The notes under the pieces were generated by a model, which ran no database searches, was not told the DNA's origin, and was given only the letters and a program-made list of their open reading frames with translations. A program made the translations under genes and the position numbers. From positions 22,190-86,189 of the forward strand of contig FR882115.1 in the NCBI GenBank assembly GCA_000435635.1: a DNA stretch of 64,000 nt, given 5' to 3'. The stretch is from Prevotella sp. CAG:1320. GTDB lineage: Bacteria; Bacteroidota; Bacteroidia; Bacteroidales; Bacteroidaceae. Shown here piece after piece: positions 9,396 through 18,281 of the stretch (the first letter of the stretch is position 1; each line of letters starts with the position of its first letter).

Positions 9396-11282
9396 ATGAT
9401 AAAAAAGTCATTGAAGCAATATTGTAGCGAAATAGACCTTTGGGATACTTGGATGAATAATTACAAAAAATATGTGCCTCTATTTATTAAAGAAGCAACG
9501 ACCAAGACAGATTGGGAAACCTGGGATGAGGATGTTTTTAAAGAATTTTTTGAACGTTCTAATGGTCAGTGTGTCTCTTCTTTAAAACAAGGATATTTTA
9601 CTAAAAACGAACGGCAACAAATTAAAGAGCATTGGAATGAACTTGCTCCTTTATTGAAAAAGATAGCAGATAGTCAGTACCACCCTCTGTGGGAGGTATA
9701 TCAAGAGATAAAACAATGGATAAGACGCTTCACATCTCAAGATAGGAAAGCTGCTACAAATCGTTTGATAGCTTCTTTACAACCTAATCTTTTGTGTACA
9801 ATTGTCAATGAAGACAACTTGTGGGAACTCTTCAGTAAATTGGAAACATACACTACTGTAGAACACATTGATTTTGTTGGAGGAAATTGGTTTATAAATA
9901 GCCATAAAATATCTAATCTTTTTCAAAAAGTGCTACAACCTCAAGATGCGATGGATATAGTAACATACCCTTGGCAGGTTTTGGAACATTTAAGATATAT
10001 TCAAGGGGAGAAAAATAATACAAATAACTACATTGAGGAGAAAAAAGAACTCATTGAAAAGAATTACAATTTAATTCTTACAGGGGCACCAGGAACAGGC
10101 AAAACACACTTGGCAAGGGCAATAGCAAAAGCCATGGAAGCCGAGTATGATTTCGTCCAGTTTCATCCATCATACGATTACACTGATTTCGTGGAAGGCT
10201 TACGTCCAACTCCACCTGATAATAATGGTAATATTGGTTTCGAAAGAAAAGACGGTGTGTTTAAATCTTTTTGCAAGAAAGCGTTAAATAGTAAAACATT
10301 AAATGCTATTGATAATTTCAATGAATGCTGGGACAAATTGATAAACATACTAAACGAACAAGATTACTTACAGATACCTTTACTTAGCGGAAAGTCTAGT
10401 TTTCGTCTAGAACTAAATGTCAATGGGGATGGATTGACAAATAGAACCTATGAAAACAACGACTATTCAAAAGACGCATGGATACATGGCATGTCAAAGT
10501 TCTTTAGTAAAGAGCAAATATACAATGTATATAGGGGGTTAGCAGGAGTTCCAAGTGGAGGGCATGATAATTATAGGAAAGCCATAATTCAATATATGAT
10601 TCAAAATGTTGGTTTGTTGCCATATTCAAAAGGGACGGAATTATTTGACAGTAATAAGAAATTTGTCTTTATTATCGATGAAATCAACCGTGGAGAAATT
10701 TCAAAGATATTTGGAGAACTATTTTTCAGCATTGACCCTGGTTATCGTGGGAGAAAAGGACTGGTTAAAACCCAATACCAAAATCTGATAACAGATACAA
10801 CAGACCCATTCTACAAAGGCTTTTATGTTCCGGAAAATGTTTATATCGTCGGAACGATGAACGACATTGACCGAAGCGTGGAAAGTATGGACTTTGCCAT
10901 GCGTCGCCGCTTTGCATGGAAAGAAGTAAAGGCAAATGAGAATACTGGTATGCTGGATAGTTTGGGAAATTTGAAGGATGGGATTGTGAAAAAGATGAAT
11001 CGGCTGAATAATGCCATTTGGAATGAAGAGACCAATGAAGGCATCGAAGGACTTAGTGCGGCTTATCACATTGGGGGCGCATATTTCAAGAAGCTAGAAC
11101 TGTATTTGAATGAGGATGCAAGCAATTTGAAAGAAGCTTATCAGAAACTATGGGAAAACCATTTGCGAGGTGTACTTTTTGAATACCTAAGAGGTTCATT
11201 TAATGCGGCTGACAACCTGAAAATGTTGGAAGAAGTTTATTATTCGGAAGATATAACGAATGATGGAGTGGAAAGACAATAG
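9396..11282 (+). CDS. mcrB: McrB-like AAA+ GTPase of a McrBC modification-dependent restriction system
   Basis: McrB recognises modified DNA and, with McrC, translocates and cuts it; the AAA+ motor hydrolyses GTP. The 628-aa product has an N-terminal region of about 220 residues that I cannot assign and that is presumably the target-recognition part. It is followed by Walker A (GAPGTGKTH, about residue 230), Walker B (FIIDEINRGE, about residue 427) and the McrB signature TMNDIDRSVE (about residue 487), then an AMRRRF arginine-finger region. It overlaps the mcrC start by 23 bases. The gene is clearly more AT-rich than its neighbours and follows relaxase debris, consistent with horizontal acquisition. 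Confidence 0.93.
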   Translation: MIKKSLKQYCSEIDLWDTWMNNYKKYVPLFIKEATTKTDWETWDEDVFKEFFERSNGQCVSSLKQGYFTKNERQQIKEHWNELAPLLKKIADSQYHPLWEVYQEIKQWIRRFTSQDRKAATNRLIASLQPNLLCTIVNEDNLWELFSKLETYTTVEHIDFVGGNWFINSHKISNLFQKVLQPQDAMDIVTYPWQVLEHLRYIQGEKNNTNNYIEEKKELIEKNYNLILTGAPGTGKTHLARAIAKAMEAEYDFVQFHPSYDYTDFVEGLRPTPPDNNGNIGFERKDGVFKSFCKKALNSKTLNAIDNFNECWDKLINILNEQDYLQIPLLSGKSSFRLELNVNGDGLTNRTYENNDYSKDAWIHGMSKFFSKEQIYNVYRGLAGVPSGGHDNYRKAIIQYMIQNVGLLPYSKGTELFDSNKKFVFIIDEINRGEISKIFGELFFSIDPGYRGRKGLVKTQYQNLITDTTDPFYKGFYVPENVYIVGTMNDIDRSVESMDFAMRRRFAWKEVKANENTGMLDSLGNLKDGIVKKMNRLNNAIWNEETNEGIEGLSAAYHIGGAYFKKLELYLNEDASNLKEAYQKLWENHLRGVLFEYLRGSFNAADNLKMLEEVYYSEDITNDGVERQ

Positions 11283-12593
11283 CGAACACCTTTTGACGGA
11301 CAATGTAGAAAAGGTATTGCCTTTTGCCAATGCTCCAGTATCTTCCTTCTTGGATGATAAAGGAAAGTCTTTGCTCGTTTTTCCTTTATCCTTTCAGGAG
11401 TGTGAAGACTGCATGGCAGTCAACACCTGTTTGATATTGCACCAAAAGGGAAGAGCTATGTGGTGAAGACAGGCAACTTAGCTGGATTCATTGGTCTGAA
11501 TGATATGTACATAACTATCCGTTCACGGTTCGGAACGGAGAGTGGTGAAGACTATTTCCTGCATTATATGTTGAAAAAAGTCTTATCCGTCAATCTATTC
11601 AATCTGAAGCATACGGCTACAGATGAACAAGTATTTGATTTCCTGCTGCATCTGTTTCCCTATTCCCTGAATAAAGCATTGATGCAAGGTCTTTATAAGG
11701 AATATCAGCGAAACGAATATAACGACGGCAACCCAAGAGGCACGATTGACATCAACCGGCATATCAAATGCAATATGCCCTTCAACGGGCGTGTAGCATA
11801 TCGCACGAGGGAGTTCAGTTATGACAATCATGTGACCCAATTGATACGTCATACGGTGGAATATATCCGCACTAAACGGTTGGGCGAAATGGTTTTGCAC
11901 ACAAATGTAGATACGCAAGGAAATGTTTCCCAAATAGTTTCAGCAACCTCAACGTATCAGAAACAAGACAGGCAACAGGTAATCAAAAGTAACTTGAGGC
12001 CTTTCGTCCATCCCTACTATACACAATATATAGCTTTACAAAAGCTTTGCCTGAAAATACTAAGCCATGAACAATTAAAATACGGACAAAGCAAGGATGA
12101 AATTTTTGGCATTCTATTCGATGTATCATGGCTTTGGGAAGAGTATTTAAACACATTGCTTGTTCCATTAGGATTCAAGCATCCGAATAACAGGCAAAAT
12201 AATGGAGGCGTCTGGTTGGGATATAGTCTGAGAGAGAACAAGAAAAGAAACGTTTTTTTGCGCTATCCCGACTTTTATGACAAAGAAAGGAGTATCATCT
12301 TGGATGCCAAATACAAGAACCAAATTGATTATGTTGCTGATGTAAATCAAGTCATTACATATTTGTATCGGATGAAAGGGCGTATCGGCATGTTTGTCCA
12401 CCCAACAGTAGATGAAAACGAACTAAAATCATATAGCTTGCGAGGATATGGTGATGCTAACGATGCTCGTCTGATTGAATATCAGTTTCATATTCCAACA
12501 GAAGCTTCAAGCTATGAAGATTTTGAAAAGAATATAATGCTTTCTGAAACAGCATTAAAGGAGCAAATAGAATTTTTCCATTCTCTTATGTAG
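11260..12593 (+). pseudogene. mcrC: McrC-like nuclease subunit, interrupted by a one-base frameshift
   Basis: McrC is the nuclease partner of McrB. The first frame (11260-11466) gives MMEWKDNSEH and SLLVFPLSFQECEDCM, the usual McrC N-terminus, then stops. The body (to 12593) is in the -1 frame and reads QHLFDIAPKGKSYVVKTGN. Restoring one G near 11415 joins them as ECEDCMGSQHLFDI and gives a 444-aa protein of normal length. The PD-(D/E)xK nuclease motif is intact near the C-terminus (RYPDFYD then ILDAKYK). Without correction, only a downstream ATG or GTG near 11460 could start the body, losing about 67 residues. It could be a real lesion, a sequencing error or less likely recoding. Confidence 0.85.
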
Positions 12594-12898
12594 CTTGTTT
12601 TTGAGATTTTAGAAGATTATGCTAATTTTGCAATCGTAAGAGTTACCTGAATAAGCAAAGCAATGCAGACCACGGCAATTAGGACGGTTGCCAACTCATT
12701 ACCCGAAAACGAGAAAATTCTTCTAACTCTCTTGATTTCAAAGAAGTATATTCCTTATACAGATTTAAGGAAATATTTTGGATGGTAAATGATTTCCGCG
12801 GCATTTTTGGGTGATAATGGCAAAATGCGTAGCGCATATGGCCTCGCTGGGCATGGGAGCGAGTTGCCACGATGATGGAACCATATTAGGTCGCTCAA

Positions 12899-12964
12899 CA
12901 AAACAAGTTATTTTCATGGACAAAACAACTTATTTTCGCGGGCAAAATAAGTTAATGTGAGTTC
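12899..12964 (+). repeat. Family A 22-bp tandem palindromic repeats, three units
   Basis: Three consecutive 22-base units start at 12899, 12921 and 12943. Each has a near-palindromic core like CAAAACAAGTTATTTT followed by a variable tail of about six bases. The third unit runs into the left arm of the inverted-repeat element at 12949. Confidence 0.8.
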
Positions 12965-13134
12965 GACGAATTCCACTTTATGTGCGCAGCCCTGTTATTG
13001 CCAAACTGTAGAGACGCCTTCTTGCGTCTCAGACAGCTGCCAAGTCTTCGCGACAGGCGATTTTATTCGGCAATCTTGCTTGCCGAGACGCAAGAATGCG
13101 TCTCTACAAGTTTTCGTCGAACTCACGTTAAGTT
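12949..13134. repeat. 186-bp inverted-repeat (MITE-like) element with nested palindromes
   Basis: The ends are 22-base inverted repeats with two mismatches (12949-12970 and 13113-13134), containing GTGAGTTCGACGAA and its complement. Inside, a second inverted pair (about 13008-13031 and 13085-13108) carries GAGACGC-n-GCGTCTC, itself palindromic. No coding capacity. I see no clear target-site duplication. Confidence 0.65.
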
Positions 13135-13144
13135 AAATCGCAGA

Positions 13145-13190
13145 GCAAATCAAGTTATCTTCATTGGCAAAATAACTTGTTTTGAAAAAC
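13145..13190 (+). repeat. Family A 22-bp repeats, two units
   Basis: Units at 13145 and 13167, the second with the core GCAAAATAACTTGTTTTG. Located directly before a family B array. Confidence 0.75.
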
Positions 13191-13212
13191 CGCATGAATA
13201 GGGAGAAAAACG

Positions 13213-13300
13213 CAGTAGTACTGAAATTGAAAATCAGTAGTACTGAAATTGAAAATCAGTACTACTGATATTGAAAAGGAGTGTACTGACTTTTTGGGGG
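13213..13300 (+). repeat. Family B 22-bp tandem palindromic repeats, four units
   Basis: Units start at 13213, 13235, 13257 and 13279. The core CAGTAGTACTGA or CAGTACTACTGA is palindromic around AGTACT-like centres; the tail is an AT-rich spacer of about ten bases. The last unit is degenerate at its start and ends TACTGACTTTT, a terminal form shared with two other arrays in the window. Confidence 0.8.
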
Positions 13301-13721
13301 CACATCTTTTATCCCAAATCGATCATTAGACTTTGGATGGATTGCTCACTTATGGCTAGAGGCTTGCTTTTCAGTTTGCCGAAGGCGTAGCGGGCTACGT
13401 CGAGGCAAGACGGAGAGCAAGACGCAGGCAGAAGCGGGCAAGATGCCAAAGAGCTTCTCTTTAGAGGAAAATGGGGGCTTATGCAGTCTAATGACCGATT
13501 TGGGGTTATGCCCGTTTGCTTTACTGTCTTCCAATTCCATGAATTACCGCCAAGGGGAGACGCGGCACGCCATGTCTCTACTGGGTTTCAGTGTATTTAA
13601 CGTGAGCTCGACGAATCTCCACTTGTGCATGTAACCTGTCATTGCCAAAGTTATATCAACATATTCCCCCTCTCCGCGGAAGCGGAGAAGCATGGAGACC
13701 TTCCTTATGGCCGTATCGCCA

Positions 13722-14966
13722 TCAAGGTATCAACAGCGAAGAGTCTCCATAGCTCAAGAAGCGGAAGTCATGAGCCAAGGCGTAGTCGTAAACGGCTTTC
13801 CAGTCTCCATGAAGAAAAGCGCTCACCAGCAACAGCAACGTGCTTTGCGGTTGATGGAAATTGGTGACCAGCGCATTGATAATCTTGTAGGTATAACCTG
13901 GGGCGATGATGATTTGGGTGCTGCTATGCAAAGCCTGCAACCCATGCCTGTCCAAGAAAGAGACGATATTCTCGATGGCGCGCCGTGGCGTGATGCCATT
14001 TAGCAAGCCTCCTTCCGCTTCTTCATCATAGGGAGTCCACTGGTTCACGTGCAAATCAGACTCAGAAGCATCAGGATGAGTCTCCAGGTAAACGCCCATG
14101 TAATAGAGACTCTCGATAGTCCTGACGCTAGTGGTGCCCACCGCGATAGCCTTGCAATCATGGCGCAATAGCTTCTCCAGTGTAGATTTTCTCACCACGA
14201 TATACTCGGAATGCATCTCGTGGCCTTCTATTTCCTTGGCTTTCACGGGCTTGAAGGTGCCGGCACCGACATGCAGCGTCACTTCCTCCCGGTCAATGCC
14301 CTTCTCGTCTATAGCGGCCAGCACAGCGTCGGTAAAATGAAGGCCTGCCGTAGGAGCCGCCACGCTCCCTTTTATCTTGGAATACACCGTCTGATAAGTA
14401 GTCTTGTCGCTTTCTTGCGTTTCCCGGTTCAGATATGGAGGGATAGGCAATTCGCCTACCGCGTCCAACACTTGCGCGAAAGTGACATCATCGTTGCCCC
14501 AATCCAAATCTATCCAATAATTTGTTCCTTTGGCCTCGATGTCCCTACGCATGGTGGCAGACAAGGTCAAGCTTTCGCCATTCAATTCAAATGGCTGGCG
14601 CAAGCTGCCCTCTTTCCACTTTTTCAAATTGCCCACCATGCACAGCCATGAGCAATGGCCCTTCGCCTGGAACATCCGCTCATAATCCGCCGGCATAGCA
14701 GGCTCCATCAAGAACACCTCTATCAAGGCGCCCGTCTCCTTGCGGAAATGCAGACGGGCCTGTATCACCCGCGTATTGTTGAATATCATCAAAGCGCCCT
14801 GGGGCAAATAGGACGGTAAGTCTAAGAACAAGCCTTCCCCAATTTCGCCGTGCTTGTAGACAAGCAGCTTGGAATGGTCTCGTTGCGCCAGTGGAAACTT
14901 GGCTATCCTTTCATCAGGCAACTCATAGTTATAATCGCTGATGTGTATGTGTTTTGTATTCATCAT
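13722..14966 (-). CDS. queA: QueA-family S-adenosylmethionine:tRNA ribosyltransferase-isomerase, long paralogue
   Basis: QueA transfers and isomerises the ribosyl moiety of SAM to 7-aminomethyl-7-deazaguanine in tRNA, making epoxyqueuosine. The 414-aa product shows the family blocks: ERIAKFPLAQRDHSKLL, IFNNTRVIQARLHFRKETGA, VAAPTAGLHFT and LHVGAGTFKPVK, with GHEMHSEY further on. It is longer than the classical QueA of about 350 aa; Bacteroidetes often carry such a long paralogue besides the canonical one, so its exact substrate is not certain. ATG codons at 14966 and 14963 are both possible. It is the last gene of the Bat run, one base after the PAP2 stop. Confidence 0.88.
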   Translation of the reverse strand: MMNTKHIHISDYNYELPDERIAKFPLAQRDHSKLLVYKHGEIGEGLFLDLPSYLPQGALMIFNNTRVIQARLHFRKETGALIEVFLMEPAMPADYERMFQAKGHCSWLCMVGNLKKWKEGSLRQPFELNGESLTLSATMRRDIEAKGTNYWIDLDWGNDDVTFAQVLDAVGELPIPPYLNRETQESDKTTYQTVYSKIKGSVAAPTAGLHFTDAVLAAIDEKGIDREEVTLHVGAGTFKPVKAKEIEGHEMHSEYIVVRKSTLEKLLRHDCKAIAVGTTSVRTIESLYYMGVYLETHPDASESDLHVNQWTPYDEEAEGGLLNGITPRRAIENIVSFLDRHGLQALHSSTQIIIAPGYTYKIINALVTNFHQPQSTLLLLVSAFLHGDWKAVYDYALAHDFRFLSYGDSSLLIP

Positions 14967-14967
14967 G

Positions 14968-15672
14968 TTACGTATTAACCAAAAGGATTCCCCTTATAAA
15001 CGTATAGGCCACGATAAGGAACAATATATTCAATATCAAGTTCATGTCTCTCCGCTCATAGCCACTGCTCGTGTAATAGGAAGACACATAACGGCTGCCG
15101 GTGGACAACTTACGGTACGCTCTCACATAGAGCATGTAAACCAATCCGCCCGCCAAGGCTCCCCACGCGATACCCACCAAGACATCGCCAGGATAATGCA
15201 CCCCTAAGTAAAGACGGGTCCAGCAGTTCAGAAGCGACCACATCACCAAGGCAATGGTCACCCGTTTGCTCTTCATAAGCAAACTGAAGAAAACCGCAAT
15301 CGACATCGTGTTAGCCGCATGGGCGGAGAAGAAACCGTAGCTAGTCTCTCTCAGATTGTTCACCGTATCTATCGTGTACTTGATGACAGGGTCATTGGTG
15401 GGACGCCACCTGGCAACAAACGGCTTACACAGAAAGTCCGCCATGCCGTCCGCGAGAACTATGCAGAGTAGCGCGCTGCCTATCACCAGCATAATCTGGG
15501 ACATGGTCTGATTGTTTTTGATGACTACATACAGCAAAGTTATATAAAGCGGCACCCACGTCAGTCCCGAAGTGAGCGACATCACCACTCCATCCAACAT
15601 CAAGTTGTCGCTGCCATTAAAAAAACGCAACACTTGTTGGTCTAGCTGTATCCAGTATTCTATATCCACCAA
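14968..15672 (-). CDS. PAP2-family membrane phosphatase
   Basis: A phosphatidic-acid-phosphatase type 2 membrane protein, probably dephosphorylating a lipid phosphate or diphosphate such as undecaprenyl diphosphate; the substrate cannot be read from the sequence. The three PAP2 motifs are present: KPFVARWRP, FFSAHAAN (a PSGH variant) and TRLYLGVHYPGDVLVG, with about five membrane segments. An ATG at 15720 would overlap batD/E by 47 bases. I prefer TTG 15672 or GTG 15669, which follow a GAGGAG ribosome-binding sequence and give the family's usual N-terminus (DIEYWIQLDQQVLRFFNG). Confidence 0.85.
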   Translation of the reverse strand: MVDIEYWIQLDQQVLRFFNGSDNLMLDGVVMSLTSGLTWVPLYITLLYVVIKNNQTMSQIMLVIGSALLCIVLADGMADFLCKPFVARWRPTNDPVIKYTIDTVNNLRETSYGFFSAHAANTMSIAVFFSLLMKSKRVTIALVMWSLLNCWTRLYLGVHYPGDVLVGIAWGALAGGLVYMLYVRAYRKLSTGSRYVSSYYTSSGYERRDMNLILNILFLIVAYTFIRGILLVNT

Positions 15673-15673
15673 A

Positions 15674-18265
15674 TTATATCTCCTCGATTTGTGAAGCCAA
15701 AACCCATCCTGTCCTGCCATCGCTCAACTTGATGCCGCGCCAAGGATGAATCGTTTTATCCGTGATGTCAACACGGGTCCCTTCGTGAATGACAAACACA
15801 TCGCCACTTGTTTTAGATGGTGTTTTCTTCACGTTGACAGTTGGGGAAATTACTATCGCCCCACATTTACGCTCAATCGCCAACTTCTGCTGATAAGCAA
15901 AAAAAGTCGACAATATAAACAGGAAGAGGAAAAAGATTCCGCCAAAGAATCCCACCTTTCTCATTATCACACTGGAGGAGAAGAGATAAAGCAACACCAG
16001 CAGAAGCATCACCACGACAGCTGCGACGCCCAAACTAGCCCAACTATCCACTCCCATGAGGTTTACCAATGAGCGATAACCCGTGACATAAAACATCTCA
16101 TCGTTTACAGGTATCTTATCGATTGTTTTAGAACGGGCGAACTCCAAGTTGAAGTTGATGTCATCATCTCCTGGCGACAATATTCTCGCACGTTCATAGG
16201 CCAATATGGCTTGTGTCAGGTTATCGCTGCGGAAATAAGCGTTGCCCAGATTATAATAGACCTCTGCCGAGACACCTTCTTTCAGCACTTCCTGGTAATC
16301 CTTGATAGCCTGCTGATAATTACCTTTTTGATACTCCCTGTCACCATTCTCCTTGGTCGCGGCATTGACCGATAAGGCCAGCATGGCTAACAGAGACAGT
16401 AATATCAATCGGAAACTCTTGGTCCTCCCGTTCTTTCGGGAAGCCTTGATAGCCTGCTCTATATCCATGATCGCGGTCATGGCGGACTCAAAAGTCTTGT
16501 CCATGTTTCCTTTGGGGTCGCCAGGAGCGTATCTTTCAAATTCACACTCGTCAAGTGCCGAGGTAAACTTGCCTATAGTGTCTTCATCCACCATGCGCTC
16601 GCTAAGTCTTTCCTGTATGTTCTCACGAGATAGTTGTTCCACACGCATATTCAACTTGTTGCTCACATAATCCCATAATGCCCTAAGCACCTCGTCATAG
16701 AAAGCGGCCTGATGACCTTGTTTCCTCAAAAGGTCTGCCTTGCGCAATCGCTTGGTAGCCATTTTCTTTGCCCTGTTAGAACGAGCCTTGACCAAATCGG
16801 CATTCTCGATAGCCCTGCGCCGGAAAATAACCAGCAACGCACAGAAGGTAACCAGCGGCACCAATAGGCATATCCAATAATTAACACTACCATAGAAAAA
16901 GTCTTCGTCCTTCTTCAGCTCCACGGCACCCTGCTTGATAGGGCGAATATCTTTCTGTTCCGCGGCAATCTGATTTTCGCTCCCCGAAGAGTCATCATCG
17001 CCTTTGGCCACCTTCAACGTAAAAGACTGGGTTTTAATAGTACGATAAGCGTTCTCCGCCGTATCATAATAAGTAAAAGAGATTGGTGGAATAGTATACT
17101 CTCCCTGGTTACGGGGCACTGCCAGGAAGTCATATATCATGTTACCCTCAACGCCGTTGGCTGTCAGTTTCGTCTTGTCAGTTACCTTAGCGTCATATTT
17201 GTCAAAGTCTTTCGGAAGCTCAATGGTAGGTTGTTTCAATAATTTCAGGTTACCAATTCCTCCCACCACCACTCTTATGTTAATGGGGTCACCTGCCTTT
17301 ACCTCTTTGTTGTCCAATGTGGCCGAAATATTGAAACGGCCGACACCGCCCGAGAAATCCGCCGGACGCTTGGGCAATGGGTCTACTTTTATAGAAATAC
17401 CTGGAGCCGTGATATTCTTGTTAACCTCTATATAGCCAGAACCACCATTAAAGAAAGCCTCTAATGGGTCAACGTTTCGGTTCTGCTGCACCACGATACC
17501 CTTAAAAACGATACTTGGTATTTCCAACTCACCTGTCATCTGGGGATACATTACGTATTGGCTCCATGTCACACAACGATAAGGGCGGCCATTGATCATC
17601 TCTGTATGAAATGATTTCTGGTTTGGCAGCTTCACTTCCTGGGTATGAAAACCTTTCAGGTCGGGCATTTTCCCCTCTAGCTGCGTCAGTTCCACTTGTG
17701 TGTATACCTTATAGGTTAACAGCACAGGCTCTTGCTCGTGTACCCTCCTCTTATTTGCCGACACCTTAATGAAAAGATCATTGCCCGTAATGGCGGAACC
17801 CGCGTCACGCATGCCGGGTGCATAATCAGAATCGCCATGCATTCTAGGCGCACCGCTATGCGTGCGGGCTGTCTGCTTTGCCACGTGCAATTTCGTGGGA
17901 CGCGAAGACACGCGCTTGCCATTTACCGTAGCGTGAGCCGCGGGAATGGAATAAGAGCCTTCCTTGTCCGCGAATACCGTAAAAGTAAAAGTGGCGGAAG
18001 AGGACGAACTGGCATGGTTGCCATCTATTTGGTAACTGATTTGAGAGGAGACATAAGGGCCTGCCACAACTTCCAAGCCGTCGGGGAAAGCGTCTGCCCT
18101 GAAATTCTCCACTTCCTTTGAGTCCACAGTATATGCCACGCGGAAGTTCTCTCCCTCGAATACCTGACGTGGGGCTTTTACAGACATCTGTTGTGCCAAG
18201 GCTGGCGCAATCGCCTGCAGCAACAATGCCATCAACCATATTTCTATGCGTAACGTTCTCGTCAT
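15674..18265 (-). CDS. batD: BatD-BatE fusion protein
   Basis: An envelope protein of the Bacteroides aerotolerance (Bat) cluster. The 863-aa protein begins with a signal peptide (to about residue 25) and long BatD beta-sandwich repeats in the periplasm, then a membrane helix near residue 460-480 and a cytoplasmic helical part. Near residues 614-635 a second signal-peptide-like segment occurs (RLILLSLLAMLALSVNA), followed by TPR repeats (YYNLGNAYFRSDNLTQAILAYERA), two more membrane helices and a C-terminal SH3-like domain. This second half is BatE, so two usually separate genes are joined in one frame. How the internal signal-like helix is handled is unknown. Bat proteins have been linked to stress survival, with unproven mechanism. 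Confidence 0.9.
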   Translation of the reverse strand: MTRTLRIEIWLMALLLQAIAPALAQQMSVKAPRQVFEGENFRVAYTVDSKEVENFRADAFPDGLEVVAGPYVSSQISYQIDGNHASSSSSATFTFTVFADKEGSYSIPAAHATVNGKRVSSRPTKLHVAKQTARTHSGAPRMHGDSDYAPGMRDAGSAITGNDLFIKVSANKRRVHEQEPVLLTYKVYTQVELTQLEGKMPDLKGFHTQEVKLPNQKSFHTEMINGRPYRCVTWSQYVMYPQMTGELEIPSIVFKGIVVQQNRNVDPLEAFFNGGSGYIEVNKNITAPGISIKVDPLPKRPADFSGGVGRFNISATLDNKEVKAGDPINIRVVVGGIGNLKLLKQPTIELPKDFDKYDAKVTDKTKLTANGVEGNMIYDFLAVPRNQGEYTIPPISFTYYDTAENAYRTIKTQSFTLKVAKGDDDSSGSENQIAAEQKDIRPIKQGAVELKKDEDFFYGSVNYWICLLVPLVTFCALLVIFRRRAIENADLVKARSNRAKKMATKRLRKADLLRKQGHQAAFYDEVLRALWDYVSNKLNMRVEQLSRENIQERLSERMVDEDTIGKFTSALDECEFERYAPGDPKGNMDKTFESAMTAIMDIEQAIKASRKNGRTKSFRLILLSLLAMLALSVNAATKENGDREYQKGNYQQAIKDYQEVLKEGVSAEVYYNLGNAYFRSDNLTQAILAYERARILSPGDDDINFNLEFARSKTIDKIPVNDEMFYVTGYRSLVNLMGVDSWASLGVAAVVVMLLLVLLYLFSSSVIMRKVGFFGGIFFLFLFILSTFFAYQQKLAIERKCGAIVISPTVNVKKTPSKTSGDVFVIHEGTRVDITDKTIHPWRGIKLSDGRTGWVLASQIEEI

Positions 18266-18281
18266 AGGCGTACCTCCTTCA

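Larger units (their letters stand above)
12594..13721. other. 1.1-kb non-coding stretch between mcrC and queA, rich in palindromes
   Basis: No credible gene. It holds a TAATTTTGC box (12623-12631) that could be an orphan promoter, two 22-bp repeat arrays of one family, one array of a second family, an inverted-repeat element, and from about 13320 to 13560 a GC-rich stretch with a GTAGC-ggg-CTACG hairpin that looks like a dispersed element. A GTGAG-T/C-TCGACGAAT motif occurs directly at 12957 and 13602 and inverted at 13113. The short frames here look like shadows of repeats. Confidence 0.6.

Noticed and set aside
12980..13201. A 73-codon plus-strand frame after mcrC
   Set aside because: It is made wholly of the inverted-repeat element and a 22-bp repeat array.
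13346..13540. A 64-codon minus-strand frame downstream of queA
   Set aside because: Lies in a probable dispersed repeat with hairpins; no promoter or ribosome-binding sequence, composition like translated repeat.
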